A stretch of 64,000 nt of DNA from Aquaspirillum sp. LM1 (GCF_002002905.1 NZ_CP019509.1:496001-560000); one strand, 5' to 3'; counted from the stretch's first letter, positions 17,838-27,466 are shown. A program made the numbers and translations. Notes: generated from the letters alone by a model not told the origin.

Positions 17838-19799
17838 ATGAGCAAATCTTACGACGAATCTTCCGTGCGTGTCCTCAAAGGCCTGGAGCCAGTCAAAGAG
17901 CGGCCAGGCATGTACACCCGCACCACCGACCCCACCCACATCTGCCAGGAAGTCATCGACAACGCCGCCGACGAGGCGCTGGGCGGCTTTGCCCGCAAGA
18001 TTGCCGTCACCCTGCATCTGGACGGCTCGCTGAGTGTGGAAGACGATGGCCGTGGCATTCCGGTGGGCCTGCACCCGGACGAAGGCGTGCCAGTGGTCGA
18101 ACTGGTGTTCACCCGCCTGCACGCCGGCGGCAAGTTCAATAAAAAAGACGGCGGCGCGTATGCGTTTTCCGGCGGGCTGCATGGTGTGGGCGTGTCGGTG
18201 ACCAATGCGCTGTCTACCCGGCTGGAAGTGGAAGTCAAACGCGAAGGCGCGGTCTGGCAGCTGGCGTTTTCTGGCGGCGACGTGATCGAAGCGCTGCAGC
18301 AGACTGGCGCGTGTCCGCCGCGCAGCAGCGGCACCCGCGTGCGCGTGTGGCCGGATGCGCGCTATTTTGAAAGCCCGCGCTACTCGCTGGCCGAGCTGGA
18401 GCGCCTGCTGCGCGCCAAGGCCGTGCTGCTGCCCGGCGTGGCGGTCACCCTCACCCTGGAAAAAGCTGATGGCCAGCACGAGGTGCGCAGCTGGCGCTAC
18501 CCCGATGGCCTGAAAAGCTATCTGGTGGAGCTGTTTGGCGACGACGAGCCGGTGGCCCCGCCGTTTGCCGGCGAAAACTACATCGGTGCCGACCACGAGC
18601 AGTTTTCCCGTGGCGAAGGCGCGGCCTGGGCGCTGGCCTGGTTTGAGCACACCGGCGGCGGCGAAAGCTACGTCAACCTGATTCCCACCGCCAGCGGCGG
18701 CACCCACGAAGCCGGCCTGCGCACCGGCGTGTTTGAGGCGGTGAAAAGCTTTGTCGATCACCACAACCTGCTGCCGCGCGGCGTTAAACTGCAAGCCGAA
18801 GACGTGTGGGGCCGGGTGCGTTTTGTGCTGTCGGCGCGGGTGCTCGACCCGCAGTTTCAGGGCCAGACCAAAGAAAAGCTCAATAACCGCGACGCACTCA
18901 AGCTCGTCTCCAGCCTGGTGCGCGACCCACTGGAAATCTGGCTGAACGCCCATGTCGATGACGCACGCAAAATTGCCGAACTGGCCATCCGCCAGGCGCA
19001 AAGCCGGCTGAAGTCGGTGAAAAAAGTGGAAAAGAAAAAAGGCTCCGGCGTGGCCGTGCTACCCGGCAAGCTGACCGACTGCGAAAGCGAAGACATCCAG
19101 CGCAACGAGCTGTTTCTGGTGGAGGGCGATTCCGCCGGCGGTTCGGCCAAACTGGCCCGCGACAAGGAATACCAGGCTATCCTGCCGCTGCGTGGCAAGG
19201 TGCTCAACAGCTGGGAAACCGACCGTGACCAGCTGTTTTCCAACGCCGAGATCCACGACATTGCCGTGGCCATCGGCGTCGATCCGCACGGTGCCAGCGA
19301 CAGCCCGGACCTGTCCGGCCTGCGCTACGGCAAGATTGCCATCCTGTCCGACGCCGACGTGGATGGCTCGCACATCCAGGTGTTGCTGCTCACGCTGTTT
19401 TACCGCCACTTCCCGGCGCTGATCCGCGCTGGGCATATTTACATCGCCAAACCGCCGCTGTACCGCATCGACGTGCCCGGCCAGGGCAAAACCCGCCCGC
19501 TGCGCAAGTTCTACGCACTGGATGATGCTGAACTCGACAGCATCCTCGACCGCCTGCGCAGCGAACAGGTGCGCGACGGCAGCTGGAGCATTGGCCGCTT
19601 CAAGGGCCTGGGCGAGATGAACCCGGAACAGTTGAAAGACACCACCATGCACCCCGACACCCGCCGGCTGAGCCGGGTGGTACTGCCCAGCCACGATGGC
19701 ACCGATGCAACCTTCACCATGCTGATGGGCAAAGGCGAAGCCGCCAGCCGCCGGGCATGGATGGAAGAAAAAGGGAACTCGGTGGAAGCGGATGTGTGA
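17838..19799 (+). CDS. parE: DNA topoisomerase IV subunit B
   Basis: ParE is the ATPase subunit of the decatenase. The 653-residue length and the start RVLKGLEPVKERPGMYTRTT mark ParE rather than GyrB, which is about 150 residues longer in Proteobacteria. GHKL motifs are present: QEVIDNAADEALGG near 36, EDDGRGIPVG near 66, FSGGLHGVGVSVTNALS near 110. The TOPRIM domain has LVEGDSAGGSAKLARD near 427 and SDADVDGSHIQ near 504. The partner parC is not in the window. The 193 bases after the stop, towards the convergent esterase gene, hold no gene. Confidence 0.96.
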   Translation: MSKSYDESSVRVLKGLEPVKERPGMYTRTTDPTHICQEVIDNAADEALGGFARKIAVTLHLDGSLSVEDDGRGIPVGLHPDEGVPVVELVFTRLHAGGKFNKKDGGAYAFSGGLHGVGVSVTNALSTRLEVEVKREGAVWQLAFSGGDVIEALQQTGACPPRSSGTRVRVWPDARYFESPRYSLAELERLLRAKAVLLPGVAVTLTLEKADGQHEVRSWRYPDGLKSYLVELFGDDEPVAPPFAGENYIGADHEQFSRGEGAAWALAWFEHTGGGESYVNLIPTASGGTHEAGLRTGVFEAVKSFVDHHNLLPRGVKLQAEDVWGRVRFVLSARVLDPQFQGQTKEKLNNRDALKLVSSLVRDPLEIWLNAHVDDARKIAELAIRQAQSRLKSVKKVEKKKGSGVAVLPGKLTDCESEDIQRNELFLVEGDSAGGSAKLARDKEYQAILPLRGKVLNSWETDRDQLFSNAEIHDIAVAIGVDPHGASDSPDLSGLRYGKIAILSDADVDGSHIQVLLLTLFYRHFPALIRAGHIYIAKPPLYRIDVPGQGKTRPLRKFYALDDAELDSILDRLRSEQVRDGSWSIGRFKGLGEMNPEQLKDTTMHPDTRRLSRVVLPSHDGTDATFTMLMGKGEAASRRAWMEEKGNSVEADV

Positions 19800-19992
19800 G
19801 TGAGCCGGTGCGCGGCAAGCCCTGCCGTTCCCGTTCAGGGCGGGGAAGGATAGCGTGGACGGCGTAGCTGCCTTTTCGGCGGTCAGTGTGGCATCTGCTG
19901 CTGGCGGATACTCTCGATGGGGGTGACCGCTTCTGGCGAAGCAGGACGGCGACCACAGCACGTCACCCCATTGCTTCCAAAATTCGGCACAC

Positions 19993-21660
19993 TCAATCCA
20001 CTGGATTTTTGCCTTGTGGTGGAAACGCCAACCTACCCAGCAGGGCCACCAACCCGTCGGCCAGGCTGACGCGCCAGTGTTCATAGCCATGTGCTGCCGC
20101 GTATTCACGGTGGCCCACCGGGTAGCCCTTGGCGCGCAGCACATCGCGCAGGTGGCGGGTGGCATCGCGGATGCCGACCGCGCCCAGCCGACCGGTTTCA
20201 AACAGGCCGGCTTCCAGCTGAAAACGCAGTGGCAGGCGGGGGGATTCGGCCAGGCGACGGGTCAGCCATTCGGCTTGGGCCTCGCCTTGCACAAAATGGC
20301 CGGCGTGTTCCCAGCCGGGTGCCCACCAGAACGAGCCAGACTGGCTATACACATTGCCAAACCATTCCGGGTGCGTGAAGCCAGCCCAGACGGCGGCCAG
20401 CCCGCCGTAGCTGGCCCCGGCAATCACCGTGTGGGCCGCCGGGGCAAACACGCCGCGTGCCTTGGCCCAGGGCATCAGCTCTTTGGCCAGAAACCGGGCA
20501 AATGCCGGGTTGGGCGGCAGTTCGGCGCTGCGGCTGGCTTCGCTGGGATTGTGAATCAGGATGGCGGCCAGCGGTGGCAGGCGGCCAGCGGCCACCAGGT
20601 TGTCAAGCATGGTGGGGGTGGGCACCACCGTGCTATAGCTTTCACCATCAAACAGTACCACCAGCGCCTGGCCCTTGCCGCCAGGACGGTAGCCTGCCGA
20701 GCGGTACAACTGAATGCGGCGCTGATTGCCCAATGCCTGACTGGCCAATTGCAGGGTTTCCAGCGTGCCGGCAGCCACACCGGGGCGCGGTACGGTCCAG
20801 TGCGCGGATGGCGCGTCGGGGAGTTCCAGCAATGAATAGCCGTCGTAGCGGTCCAGTGGTTTGTCCGGCATGCTGCGCGGGTTCAGCGGGTCGCGCTGGG
20901 CGGTGGCCAGAATGGCGCGGCGGCGCGTGATCGGGTCGGCGTTCAGTTCCGGCACGTCAGGGGCCAGGCGGTAGGCCAGCCGGGTGCTGGCGGGCAGCCG
21001 GTAGCTGCGATACCACACGTCAGTACCAGGCAGAAGGTGCAGTTCGTCATGGTCGGCAGAAGGCCCGCCATGCAGGCGCACGCCATGCTGCGCGCCACGC
21101 CAGACAAAAGTCACCAGCCGTTCGTCGGCGGCCAGCGCCGGGGTGACGCCTGTGGTTTCCACCAGCGGTGTACCGGTCTGGGCCAGTTCGCGCCAGAAGG
21201 CCGTGCTATCGCCGGTGTTCAGCACGGCTTGCAGACGGGGGCTGTCGGGTCGTTCTGTCGGGCGGGTCTGTGCGCTCAGCGGTGTTTGCCGGGTGATGTC
21301 CAGCTGGTAAGCACCGGCCTGCGGGGCTCGCACGTCCAACTGGTAGGGGCCGGCGTCGCCAGCCACAAACATGAACGCCTCCTGTTCGCGCTGGCCTTTG
21401 CCCAGCACCCGCACCCGCTGGCCCTGGCCATCCAGCAATACCAGGCGCATGCCTGCACCGTTCAACTGGCCTTGCACATACTCGCCGGGTGCCAGGGTCA
21501 GCGGGTGGGTGCGGTGCTGGCCAGCGTCGAGTGTGCCACTGAATTGCACCAGTGGGGCGGGCTCAGTTGGGGCGGCGTGGGCGCTGCCCAGCCACGGGAG
21601 TGTCAGCCACAGGCAGCACGCGAGGCGCGCCAGCAGGGTCATGGTGATGCGTGTTGTCAT
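19993..21660 (-). CDS. Periplasmic siderophore esterase, Fes/IroE-like
   Basis: The 555-residue protein has a signal peptide (cleavage after SAHAA near residue 29), an N-terminal beta-sandwich region (residues about 35-300) like the Fes N-domain, and a C-terminal alpha/beta-hydrolase esterase domain. The nucleophile elbow is IAGASYGG near residue 417 and the histidine lies in AAHGYEHWR near 531; ALVVLFDGE near 340 is the strand-1 region. Fes-type esterases open enterobactin-like triesters to free iron; a periplasmic one would act as IroE or PfeE do. It ends the leftward iron operon that starts at the TonB receptor. The exact siderophore is unknown. Confidence 0.88.
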   Translation of the reverse strand: MTTRITMTLLARLACCLWLTLPWLGSAHAAPTEPAPLVQFSGTLDAGQHRTHPLTLAPGEYVQGQLNGAGMRLVLLDGQGQRVRVLGKGQREQEAFMFVAGDAGPYQLDVRAPQAGAYQLDITRQTPLSAQTRPTERPDSPRLQAVLNTGDSTAFWRELAQTGTPLVETTGVTPALAADERLVTFVWRGAQHGVRLHGGPSADHDELHLLPGTDVWYRSYRLPASTRLAYRLAPDVPELNADPITRRRAILATAQRDPLNPRSMPDKPLDRYDGYSLLELPDAPSAHWTVPRPGVAAGTLETLQLASQALGNQRRIQLYRSAGYRPGGKGQALVVLFDGESYSTVVPTPTMLDNLVAAGRLPPLAAILIHNPSEASRSAELPPNPAFARFLAKELMPWAKARGVFAPAAHTVIAGASYGGLAAVWAGFTHPEWFGNVYSQSGSFWWAPGWEHAGHFVQGEAQAEWLTRRLAESPRLPLRFQLEAGLFETGRLGAVGIRDATRHLRDVLRAKGYPVGHREYAAAHGYEHWRVSLADGLVALLGRLAFPPQGKNPVD

Positions 21661-21664
21661 GGTG

Positions 21665-22033
21665 TCATCCTTTCAGTAGCCATCCGCTGGTCAGTAGCCA
21701 TCCGCTGGCCAATAGGCCGGCACACAAGCTGCCCAGCCCTAATTTGGGTGTCCAGCGGGGCCGGTAGGCGAGCACACACACCAGTGTCATGCCTGCCAGC
21801 GCCAGCGCCCCTGGCCACAGCGCCAGGCCAATCGGTCCGCCCCAGGTGTATCCACCCGGCCCACTGGCCCCGGCGAGCAAGAGCCAGCCCAGGCCGCGCA
21901 AGGCGCGTTGGCAATGGGGGAATAAGGGGGTGGGAACACACTGCCGCCAGTAGCGGGGCAGACCCAGGCACAGCGCGGTCATGGCGGCGTAGGCCAGTGT
22001 CAGGCTGGCAAGGGAGGTCAGGAGCAGCATCAT
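21665..22033 (-). CDS. DUF3325 small membrane protein of the iron operon
   Basis: The 122-residue protein has four hydrophobic segments and starts MMLLLTSLASLTLAYAAMTA, with ALCLGLPRYWRQ typical of DUF3325. The ATG at 22031-22033 overlaps the stop of the PepSY gene in ATGA form, which fixes the start; longer frames upstream lie inside that gene. DUF3325, PepSY and DUF3649 proteins commonly stand together in siderophore receptor operons. The function is not known. The last 12 residues are made by an 18-bp tandem duplication (GWLLTSGWLLKG). Confidence 0.8.
   Translation of the reverse strand: MMLLLTSLASLTLAYAAMTALCLGLPRYWRQCVPTPLFPHCQRALRGLGWLLLAGASGPGGYTWGGPIGLALWPGALALAGMTLVCVLAYRPRWTPKLGLGSLCAGLLASGWLLTSGWLLKG
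21674..21709. repeat. 18-bp tandem duplication in the DUF3325 gene
   Basis: Two 18-bp copies, 21674-21691 and 21692-21709, differ only at the last base. They keep frame and repeat six residues at the C-terminus of the DUF3325 protein, a sign of slippage. Confidence 0.8.
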
Positions 22034-23550
22034 GCGGCGGCCTTGTTCAGAAAAACCGGGGCGTGGCCTGCGTGCGGCGGGCGCAGCCGCCACGCCAGCC
22101 AGCTTAGCGCCAATGCCAGCAGGACGGCCACGGCGTCTACCCCCTGTGCTATTGGATCGGACTGCTGGCCAGTGGCGACATCCAGCAGCGGCAGCAGTCC
22201 GCACAAGGCGGCGGCCAGGCTCACTTGTTCAAACCAGGCGCGCAGCGGTGGGCGCAGCAGGGCATGGAGCAGGCTGAGCGCCCACACGGCAAAAAATCCG
22301 CCCACTTCGGCGCTGGCGCGGGCCTCCCAACTGGCCGGCAGCAGCCGGTTGCTCCACAGGTAGGCGGCGCTGGCCAGCACAATGCCGGCAATGGCCGCCA
22401 CATTCAGCGCTTCAATCAGCGCATGAATTTGCGTGGTGGCCGCCCCAAATGCCTGGCCGCCGCGCTTGCGCCGTTTGATGGTGTACAGCACCAGCCCGCC
22501 GGCCAGCAGCGCGCTGGCCGCCAGCCCGGCCAGAAAGTACAGCGCCAGCGCCGGATAGCCGCCAAACTTGACGATATGCAGCCCCACCAGCGTGCGAAAC
22601 AGGTAGGCCATCGGGTTCCAGTCGGTTTGCACCCCGCGCAGTGCGCCACTGGCGGCATCGTAGCTGACATGGTCGGCCACGGCTCCCAGCCGGTCGTGGA
22701 TGTGCCGGCTAAAGCGCACCGTGGCAGCGGCATCGCCTGGGGCGCGCACGCTGATCTGGCTGAGCATGCCCACCCCAAAGCGGTGTTCGGCCTGTGCGGT
22801 GAGCCCGGCCAGCGCTGGCAGGCTGGCCGGCTGGCCCAGGGGTTTGCGCTCAAAGTTTTTCACCACCTCGGCACGCGCACCGGATTTGCCGTGATACAGG
22901 TGGGTGGTGGCGGCGGGCAGGTAGTCGTCCACCAGCATGATCACCCCGGAATAGCTGATCATCAGCAAAAACGGCAGGCTGAGTACGCCCAGCACCGTGT
23001 GCGCATCCAGCCAGGCGCGCTGCGAGGAGGCGCGTGGGCGGAAGGTGAAGAAATCCTGAAAAATCTTTTTGTGCAGCACAATGCCGCTGATCAAGCTGGC
23101 CAGCATCACCAGCCCAGCCACGCACACCAGCGCCCGCCCCACTTTGCCGGCGTCCAGTTCCGCATGAAAATGGGTGAAGAAATGTCCGCCTTCGGTGGCG
23201 CGCACGCGCAGTGGTGCGCCGGTGCGCGGGTCGAGGTATTCACGCTGTAGCGCGCGTGGGCTGCCCCAGCCAATGTGCAGCGCCGGGTTGCGAGCGTCCG
23301 GCAGGTCGATCTGCCAGCCAGGCGCACCGGCGGCCACCGCTTGCAGGCGCGCTTGCGCCAGCGTGCTGGCCTGGACGGCGGGCAGCACACGCGTGTTGGC
23401 CTGGTGCAGTTCCGGGCGCATCCAGTGCGACAGTTCTGGCTCAAATACCGCCAGCGTGCCGGTAAAAAAGATTGGAACCAGCAGCCAGCCCAGCAGCAAC
23501 CCGCCCCAGGTGTGCAGCCAGGCCATCGATTGGGTAAAGGTTTTTTTCAT
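22030..23550 (-). CDS. PepSY-associated membrane protein, siderophore iron reductase-like
   Basis: The 506-residue protein starts MKKTFTQSMAWLHTWGGLLL, the classic start of PepSY_TM proteins, and has about seven membrane helices. PepSY-like periplasmic segments lie between helix 1 and helix 2 (residues about 60-150) and again near 230-330, and histidines in the membrane segments (WLHTWGG, FHAELDAG, WLDAHTVLGV, VGLHIVKFGG) could bind haem, as in the inner-membrane reductases that free iron from ferrisiderophores. The start overlaps the stop of the DUF3649 gene and its stop overlaps the DUF3325 start, so all three are translationally coupled. Reductase activity is inferred from context. Confidence 0.85.
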   Translation of the reverse strand: MKKTFTQSMAWLHTWGGLLLGWLLVPIFFTGTLAVFEPELSHWMRPELHQANTRVLPAVQASTLAQARLQAVAAGAPGWQIDLPDARNPALHIGWGSPRALQREYLDPRTGAPLRVRATEGGHFFTHFHAELDAGKVGRALVCVAGLVMLASLISGIVLHKKIFQDFFTFRPRASSQRAWLDAHTVLGVLSLPFLLMISYSGVIMLVDDYLPAATTHLYHGKSGARAEVVKNFERKPLGQPASLPALAGLTAQAEHRFGVGMLSQISVRAPGDAAATVRFSRHIHDRLGAVADHVSYDAASGALRGVQTDWNPMAYLFRTLVGLHIVKFGGYPALALYFLAGLAASALLAGGLVLYTIKRRKRGGQAFGAATTQIHALIEALNVAAIAGIVLASAAYLWSNRLLPASWEARASAEVGGFFAVWALSLLHALLRPPLRAWFEQVSLAAALCGLLPLLDVATGQQSDPIAQGVDAVAVLLALALSWLAWRLRPPHAGHAPVFLNKAAA

Positions 23551-23822
23551 TTGATTTCCCGCAGCAGCAGGCTGGACAGCACCCCGGCCAGCGCCAGCAG
23601 CAAGGGCACGCCCCAGGCTCGCGCGCTGGTTTTGGCGGCAAATGCCCACAGCAGGGCCGATAACAGCGCCAATGGGGTGAGCAGGTGGCAGAGAAACCAC
23701 ACACTGGCCCGCGCCATGGGCAGTAACGTTGCCAGGGTGAACGCCAGGCTCCAGGCGGCCAGATAGCCGCCTATGGCAGCGGCCAGCACACGGGAAAGCA
23801 CAACAGGCCAGGTCAGGGGCAT
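23547..23822 (-). CDS. DUF3649 small membrane protein of the iron operon
   Basis: The 91-residue protein has three membrane helices and the DUF3649 start VLSRVLAAAIGGYLAAWSLA. I chose the ATG at 23820-23822; another ATG at 23858 would add 12 residues. Its stop overlaps the PepSY gene start. DUF3649 proteins accompany TonB receptors and PepSY reductases in iron operons; the exact role is unknown. Confidence 0.78.
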   Translation of the reverse strand: MPLTWPVVLSRVLAAAIGGYLAAWSLAFTLATLLPMARASVWFLCHLLTPLALLSALLWAFAAKTSARAWGVPLLLALAGVLSSLLLREIK

Positions 23823-23933
23823 CGCAACATCACCAAATGGTTCAGACAGGCATGCCATGCCCCCAGGGCACCAGACAGGTCAGGTGTCGTTGGGGCATGG
23901 ATGGGTTAAGGATGTGCCGGTTTGTTCAGAGGC

Positions 23934-25955
23934 TTAAAAATCAGCCGACAGCGACACAAAGTAGCGGCGGCCATCTTCATTGAAATCGGTAGACTGGCTG
24001 CGGTTGTCGTTTTGGTCAGTGAGGTTCAGCACCCCGGCGCGCACGCTGAAATGCTTGTCGATGCGGTAGCCCACCGACAGGTCCGCCACGCTGTAAGCCG
24101 CTTTGGTCAGCATGTTTTGCCCGTTGGCCGGCACATTGATGTATTGCAGGCCGGAATAACGCGCCGTGGTGTTGAAAGACCACTGGTCATTGGGCTGCCA
24201 GTCCACGCTGATATTGGCCGCGTGCTTGGGCCGGTAGGTCAGCGGCAGCTTGCTGCTGCCACTGGTGTTTTTCGCATCGGTATAGGTGTAGTTGGCGCTG
24301 AGCTGCCACTGGCGGTTCAGCGTGAGGCGCCCGCCTAGCTCCAGCCCCTTGCTGCGCACGCTGGCAATGTTCTGGTAAGCGAAGATCGGCCTGCCATCGG
24401 GCAGATAGCCCACAAAATTGCTGTAGCTGGGGGCCAGGGTCCGGTTGGCGGTGCGGCTGTCGATGCTGATCATGTCTTTCAGCTGATTATCAAACAAGGT
24501 CAGCCCGCCGCTGATGCCCGCGCCCTCGTAACGCACGCCGATTTCCTTGCTGGTGCTGGTTTCCGGCTTGAGTTTGGGGGTGCCAACAATATAGCAGCCT
24601 GCCGTGGCACTGCCGCACGACACCGACCCCCAGTTGGGGCTGCCCTGCAGCAGGGTGGGCGCGCGGAAGGCTTTGGCCCAGCCACCCTTGAAGCTGATTT
24701 CCGGCGTGGCGTGCCACACCAGATAGGCGCGCGGGCTGTGATGGCCGCCAAAGTTTTCGTGGTCGTCGTAGCGGTTGCCCACCGTCAGCTTGAGGGTGTC
24801 GCTGAGCTGGAACTCATCTTCCACAAAAAACGCCCGCTGTGACACTTCGGCATGGGAACTGGCGCGATAGCTGGCGGTACCAGGCCAGCCGGTGAGGTTG
24901 GTCGGGTCGCTCAGTTTGTCGCGGCGCAACTCGCCGCCCAGGGTGATCATCTGCCGGGCGCTGTCCCACGGCAGCATCAGCTTGCCGTCCAGGCTATGGC
25001 TGTCGGCCACGTTTGGATTGCTCTGGCCGGTAATCATGCCCACCCGGTTGCGGGTGCGATCCAGGTTCAGCGTCACATCCGAGGTGGCAAATCCGTAACG
25101 GCCATGGTGGCTCAGCGAGGTGGCCTGGCGTTCCAGCACAAAACCACTATGGTTGCGTCGGCTGTCGTCGTGGCTCAGCTTGATTTCATGCTGGGCATGG
25201 GGCGTCCAGGTGAACAGTGCGCCCAGTTGGCGGTTATCCAGCAATTGCAGGCCGGGCTGGGCGCTTGCCCCTGGCGTGGCCGGGGTGTTGATGGCACCAT
25301 CCGGCTCGCGGTGATCGTGGCTGGCGGTCAGACGCACCCCCAGCACATCGGCAATCAGCGGGCCACTGGCGCTGACGCTGACCAGGCGAGAATCGCCGGC
25401 TTCACGGTTTTCCTGCAGCACCAGATCCGTCCGTGCCGATGCCCGCCAGGTTTTGCCCACTTTACGGGTAATCACATTGACCACACCACCAATGGCATCC
25501 GAGCCATACAGCGACGACATGGGCCCGCGCACCACTTCAATACGCTCGATTTCCGACACCGGCACCCAGCCAGTGTCGTAGTCGTTGCCCCGGAACATGG
25601 CGTTGGTGGAATTCACCCGCTTGCCGTCAATCAACATCAGCGTATACGCCTGGCCCAGGCCACGAATTTGTACCCCCGGCACCTGATTGCCACTGCGCGA
25701 CAGGGTGACCCCCTCTACCGTGCCCAGCAGCTCGGCCAGTTCCTGCACCGGGCGTTTGGCGATGTCTTCGCGGGTAATCACCGACACACTGGCTGGCGCG
25801 TCGCGCAGGGATTGTTCCACCGACGAAGCGGTCACCACCACTGGCTTGAGCGTGGCTTCCTGCGGGTCGGCGTGGGCCAGCCCTGGCAGAGCCAGCAGCC
25901 CGCACACCAGCGTGGTCAGTGGGCGACGGGGAAAACAAACAGACGTTGACGGCAT
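23934..25955 (-). CDS. TonB-dependent siderophore receptor
   Basis: The 673-residue outer-membrane receptor starts at the ATG at 25953-25955, which has GGAGAG upstream; the signal peptide ends near LAHAD. A TonB-box-like VVVTASS is near residue 40 of the precursor. The plug domain has VSVITREDIAKRPVQELAEL, GVQIRGLGQAYTLMLIDGKR and IERIEVVRGPMSSLYGSDAI, and the 22-strand barrel ends in the C-terminal phenylalanine (VSLSADF). The plug is closest in style to the FepA/CirA catecholate group. It is the first gene of the leftward iron operon and faces an AraC regulator across a Fur-like site. Confidence 0.92.
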   Translation of the reverse strand: MPSTSVCFPRRPLTTLVCGLLALPGLAHADPQEATLKPVVVTASSVEQSLRDAPASVSVITREDIAKRPVQELAELLGTVEGVTLSRSGNQVPGVQIRGLGQAYTLMLIDGKRVNSTNAMFRGNDYDTGWVPVSEIERIEVVRGPMSSLYGSDAIGGVVNVITRKVGKTWRASARTDLVLQENREAGDSRLVSVSASGPLIADVLGVRLTASHDHREPDGAINTPATPGASAQPGLQLLDNRQLGALFTWTPHAQHEIKLSHDDSRRNHSGFVLERQATSLSHHGRYGFATSDVTLNLDRTRNRVGMITGQSNPNVADSHSLDGKLMLPWDSARQMITLGGELRRDKLSDPTNLTGWPGTASYRASSHAEVSQRAFFVEDEFQLSDTLKLTVGNRYDDHENFGGHHSPRAYLVWHATPEISFKGGWAKAFRAPTLLQGSPNWGSVSCGSATAGCYIVGTPKLKPETSTSKEIGVRYEGAGISGGLTLFDNQLKDMISIDSRTANRTLAPSYSNFVGYLPDGRPIFAYQNIASVRSKGLELGGRLTLNRQWQLSANYTYTDAKNTSGSSKLPLTYRPKHAANISVDWQPNDQWSFNTTARYSGLQYINVPANGQNMLTKAAYSVADLSVGYRIDKHFSVRAGVLNLTDQNDNRSQSTDFNEDGRRYFVSLSADF

Positions 25956-25995
25956 AGGGCTCTCCACAAGCACTGCAACAGCGGTTAAAATCAAA

Positions 25996-26010
25996 TGCAA
26001 ATGGTTATTA
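25996..26010. promoter_or_regulatory. Candidate Fur box between receptor and regulator
   Basis: TGCAAATGGTTATTA matches the 7-1-7 Fur pattern TGATAATNATTATCA at 10 or more of 14 fixed positions. It lies in the 115-bp divergent promoter region between the TonB receptor and the AraC-family gene, in an AT-rich stretch, and could control both. Confidence 0.6.
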
Positions 26011-26070
26011 TTAACTAGTCGTGGAGTATGCCAGCCATTCCGCGCGTCAACCTATGCCGGAGCAAGCAAA

Positions 26071-27081
26071 ATGTATGAATCCGCACCTATTGTGGTCGCC
26101 CCCGGAACTTCTGGCCCATGGATTACCCGTGCCGAGCTGGAACAGTCGGCCCAATTGTTTGGGTCGGATTACCGCTTTGAAGGCGAAGCGCCGCAAGCGC
26201 ACCAGGCCGTGCTGCAGGGGCAGTTCAACAGCGTATGCCTGCGTCCCGGCCTGATGCTGCACGCCGCCCAGGTGCGTGACCTGCATGATTTGCGCACGCG
26301 CAATATGCTGCATCACCCGGGCATCAAGATTGTGCTGGTGGTGGATGGCGCGACCGATGTGGCGTTTGATCAACGTCGTTTTCAGCTCGGCCCGCACAGC
26401 CCGGTGCGCGACGCACGCGACCAGGGCATGCTGATCAACCTGACTGAGCCAGCATGCTTTTGCCGCCACTGGCAGCAAGGCCGGCACGAACGCAAAATCA
26501 GCCTGACCCTGACCCCGGATTGGCTGGCGCAAGGCGGGCTGGCGCATGCGGCAGCGCTGGCGCGCTTTGCCAGCCAGCATCTGAACAGCCGGCCCTGGCG
26601 CATTGCCCCGCGCGCGCGTTTGCTGGCGCAACAGATTCTGGCCAGCAAAGCCAGCAGCCCGCCCGGCCTGCACCGGCTGCAGCTGGAAAGCCAGTGCCTG
26701 GAACTGGCAGCGCTGGCGCTAGGCGCGCTGGAGCACGACAGCACCCCCAACCGCGCAGGCACCCGCAGCGGCGACGTACGCCGTCTGGCCCGGCTGGAAG
26801 AACTGCTACATCAGGACAACCCCGTGCCGCTGTCCATGGCCGACATTGCCCGCGCCGTTGGCAGCAACCCCACCAGCCTGCAAGCACTGGCGCGCCGCGC
26901 CTGGGGCATGAGCGTATTCGAGCGCCTGCGTACCATCCGCCTGGAAAAAGCCCGCGCCCTGCTGCTGCGCGGCGGTGCCGTGGCGCAAGCGGCAGAACTG
27001 GCCGGCTACAGCGCCGCCAGCAATTTTGCCACCGCGTTTCGCCAGCACTATGGCGTCAGCCCAAGCCGGGTGCGCGGATAA
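26071..27081 (+). CDS. AraC family regulator, PchR-like
   Basis: The 336-residue protein has an N-terminal sensing half and a C-terminal AraC domain with two helix-turn-helix units: PLSMADIARAVGSNPTSLQA near 250 and AQAAELAGYSAASNFATAFR near 303, ending GVSPSRVRG. The start at 26071 has GGAGC upstream at 26059. PchR-type members act with ferrisiderophore as inducer and switch on the adjacent receptor. The divergent place opposite a TonB receptor, with a Fur-like site between, fits that role. A strong terminator follows. Confidence 0.88.
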   Translation: MYESAPIVVAPGTSGPWITRAELEQSAQLFGSDYRFEGEAPQAHQAVLQGQFNSVCLRPGLMLHAAQVRDLHDLRTRNMLHHPGIKIVLVVDGATDVAFDQRRFQLGPHSPVRDARDQGMLINLTEPACFCRHWQQGRHERKISLTLTPDWLAQGGLAHAAALARFASQHLNSRPWRIAPRARLLAQQILASKASSPPGLHRLQLESQCLELAALALGALEHDSTPNRAGTRSGDVRRLARLEELLHQDNPVPLSMADIARAVGSNPTSLQALARRAWGMSVFERLRTIRLEKARALLLRGGAVAQAAELAGYSAASNFATAFRQHYGVSPSRVRG

Positions 27082-27085
27082 GACA

Positions 27086-27129
27086 ACGCCCCTGGGCACT
27101 GTGCTGGCCGCCAGGGGCGTGGTTTTTCT
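27086..27129 (+). terminator. Rho-independent terminator after the AraC gene
   Basis: ACGCCCCTGG at 27086-27095 pairs with CCAGGGGCGT at 27111-27120, followed by GGTTTTTCTTT. Confidence 0.88.
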
Positions 27130-27189
27130 TTCAGTCAATTCAGCGGGCTAAAAGCCGCTAACACAACTCAGCGCAGCGGTCCTGGCTAG

Positions 27190-27462
27190 TCGTCAGTCAC
27201 CCTGATATGAAGCGACCATTGGCACAGATACCCAGCATCAGCGCGCTCGCCTGCACACGGGTATTTCAACGGGACGGCGACTCGATCGCTTTCGGCTGAA
27301 CTTCACCTTAACGTGTCGTTCCCGCGCAGGCGGGAATGACGCGGTGGGATACGGAGGGTGGTTCGCCGTGGCAAAGTAAGACTATGTTTTAAAAAAAATT
27401 AAACCGAGATACCCAGCATAAACGTGCTCGTATAAACCCTTGTGTTTCAACGTGACTAACGA
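27190..27462. repeat. Miniature element related to family B (family B')
   Basis: A 273-bp element has terminal repeats TCGTCAGTCAC and GTGACTAACGA (10 of 11 match as inverted repeats) and flanking CTAG at 27186-27189 and 27463-27466. It has one ATTCCC-type palindrome but differs much from family B inside. The right-hand CTAG is also the left-hand CTAG of the next element, so two elements stand in tandem on a shared target. Confidence 0.8.
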
Positions 27463-27466
27463 CTAG

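Noticed and set aside
17193-19001. A 602-codon frame opposite rppH and parE
   Set aside because: Both sense genes are intact and recognised. The antisense frame has shadow composition and no start signal.
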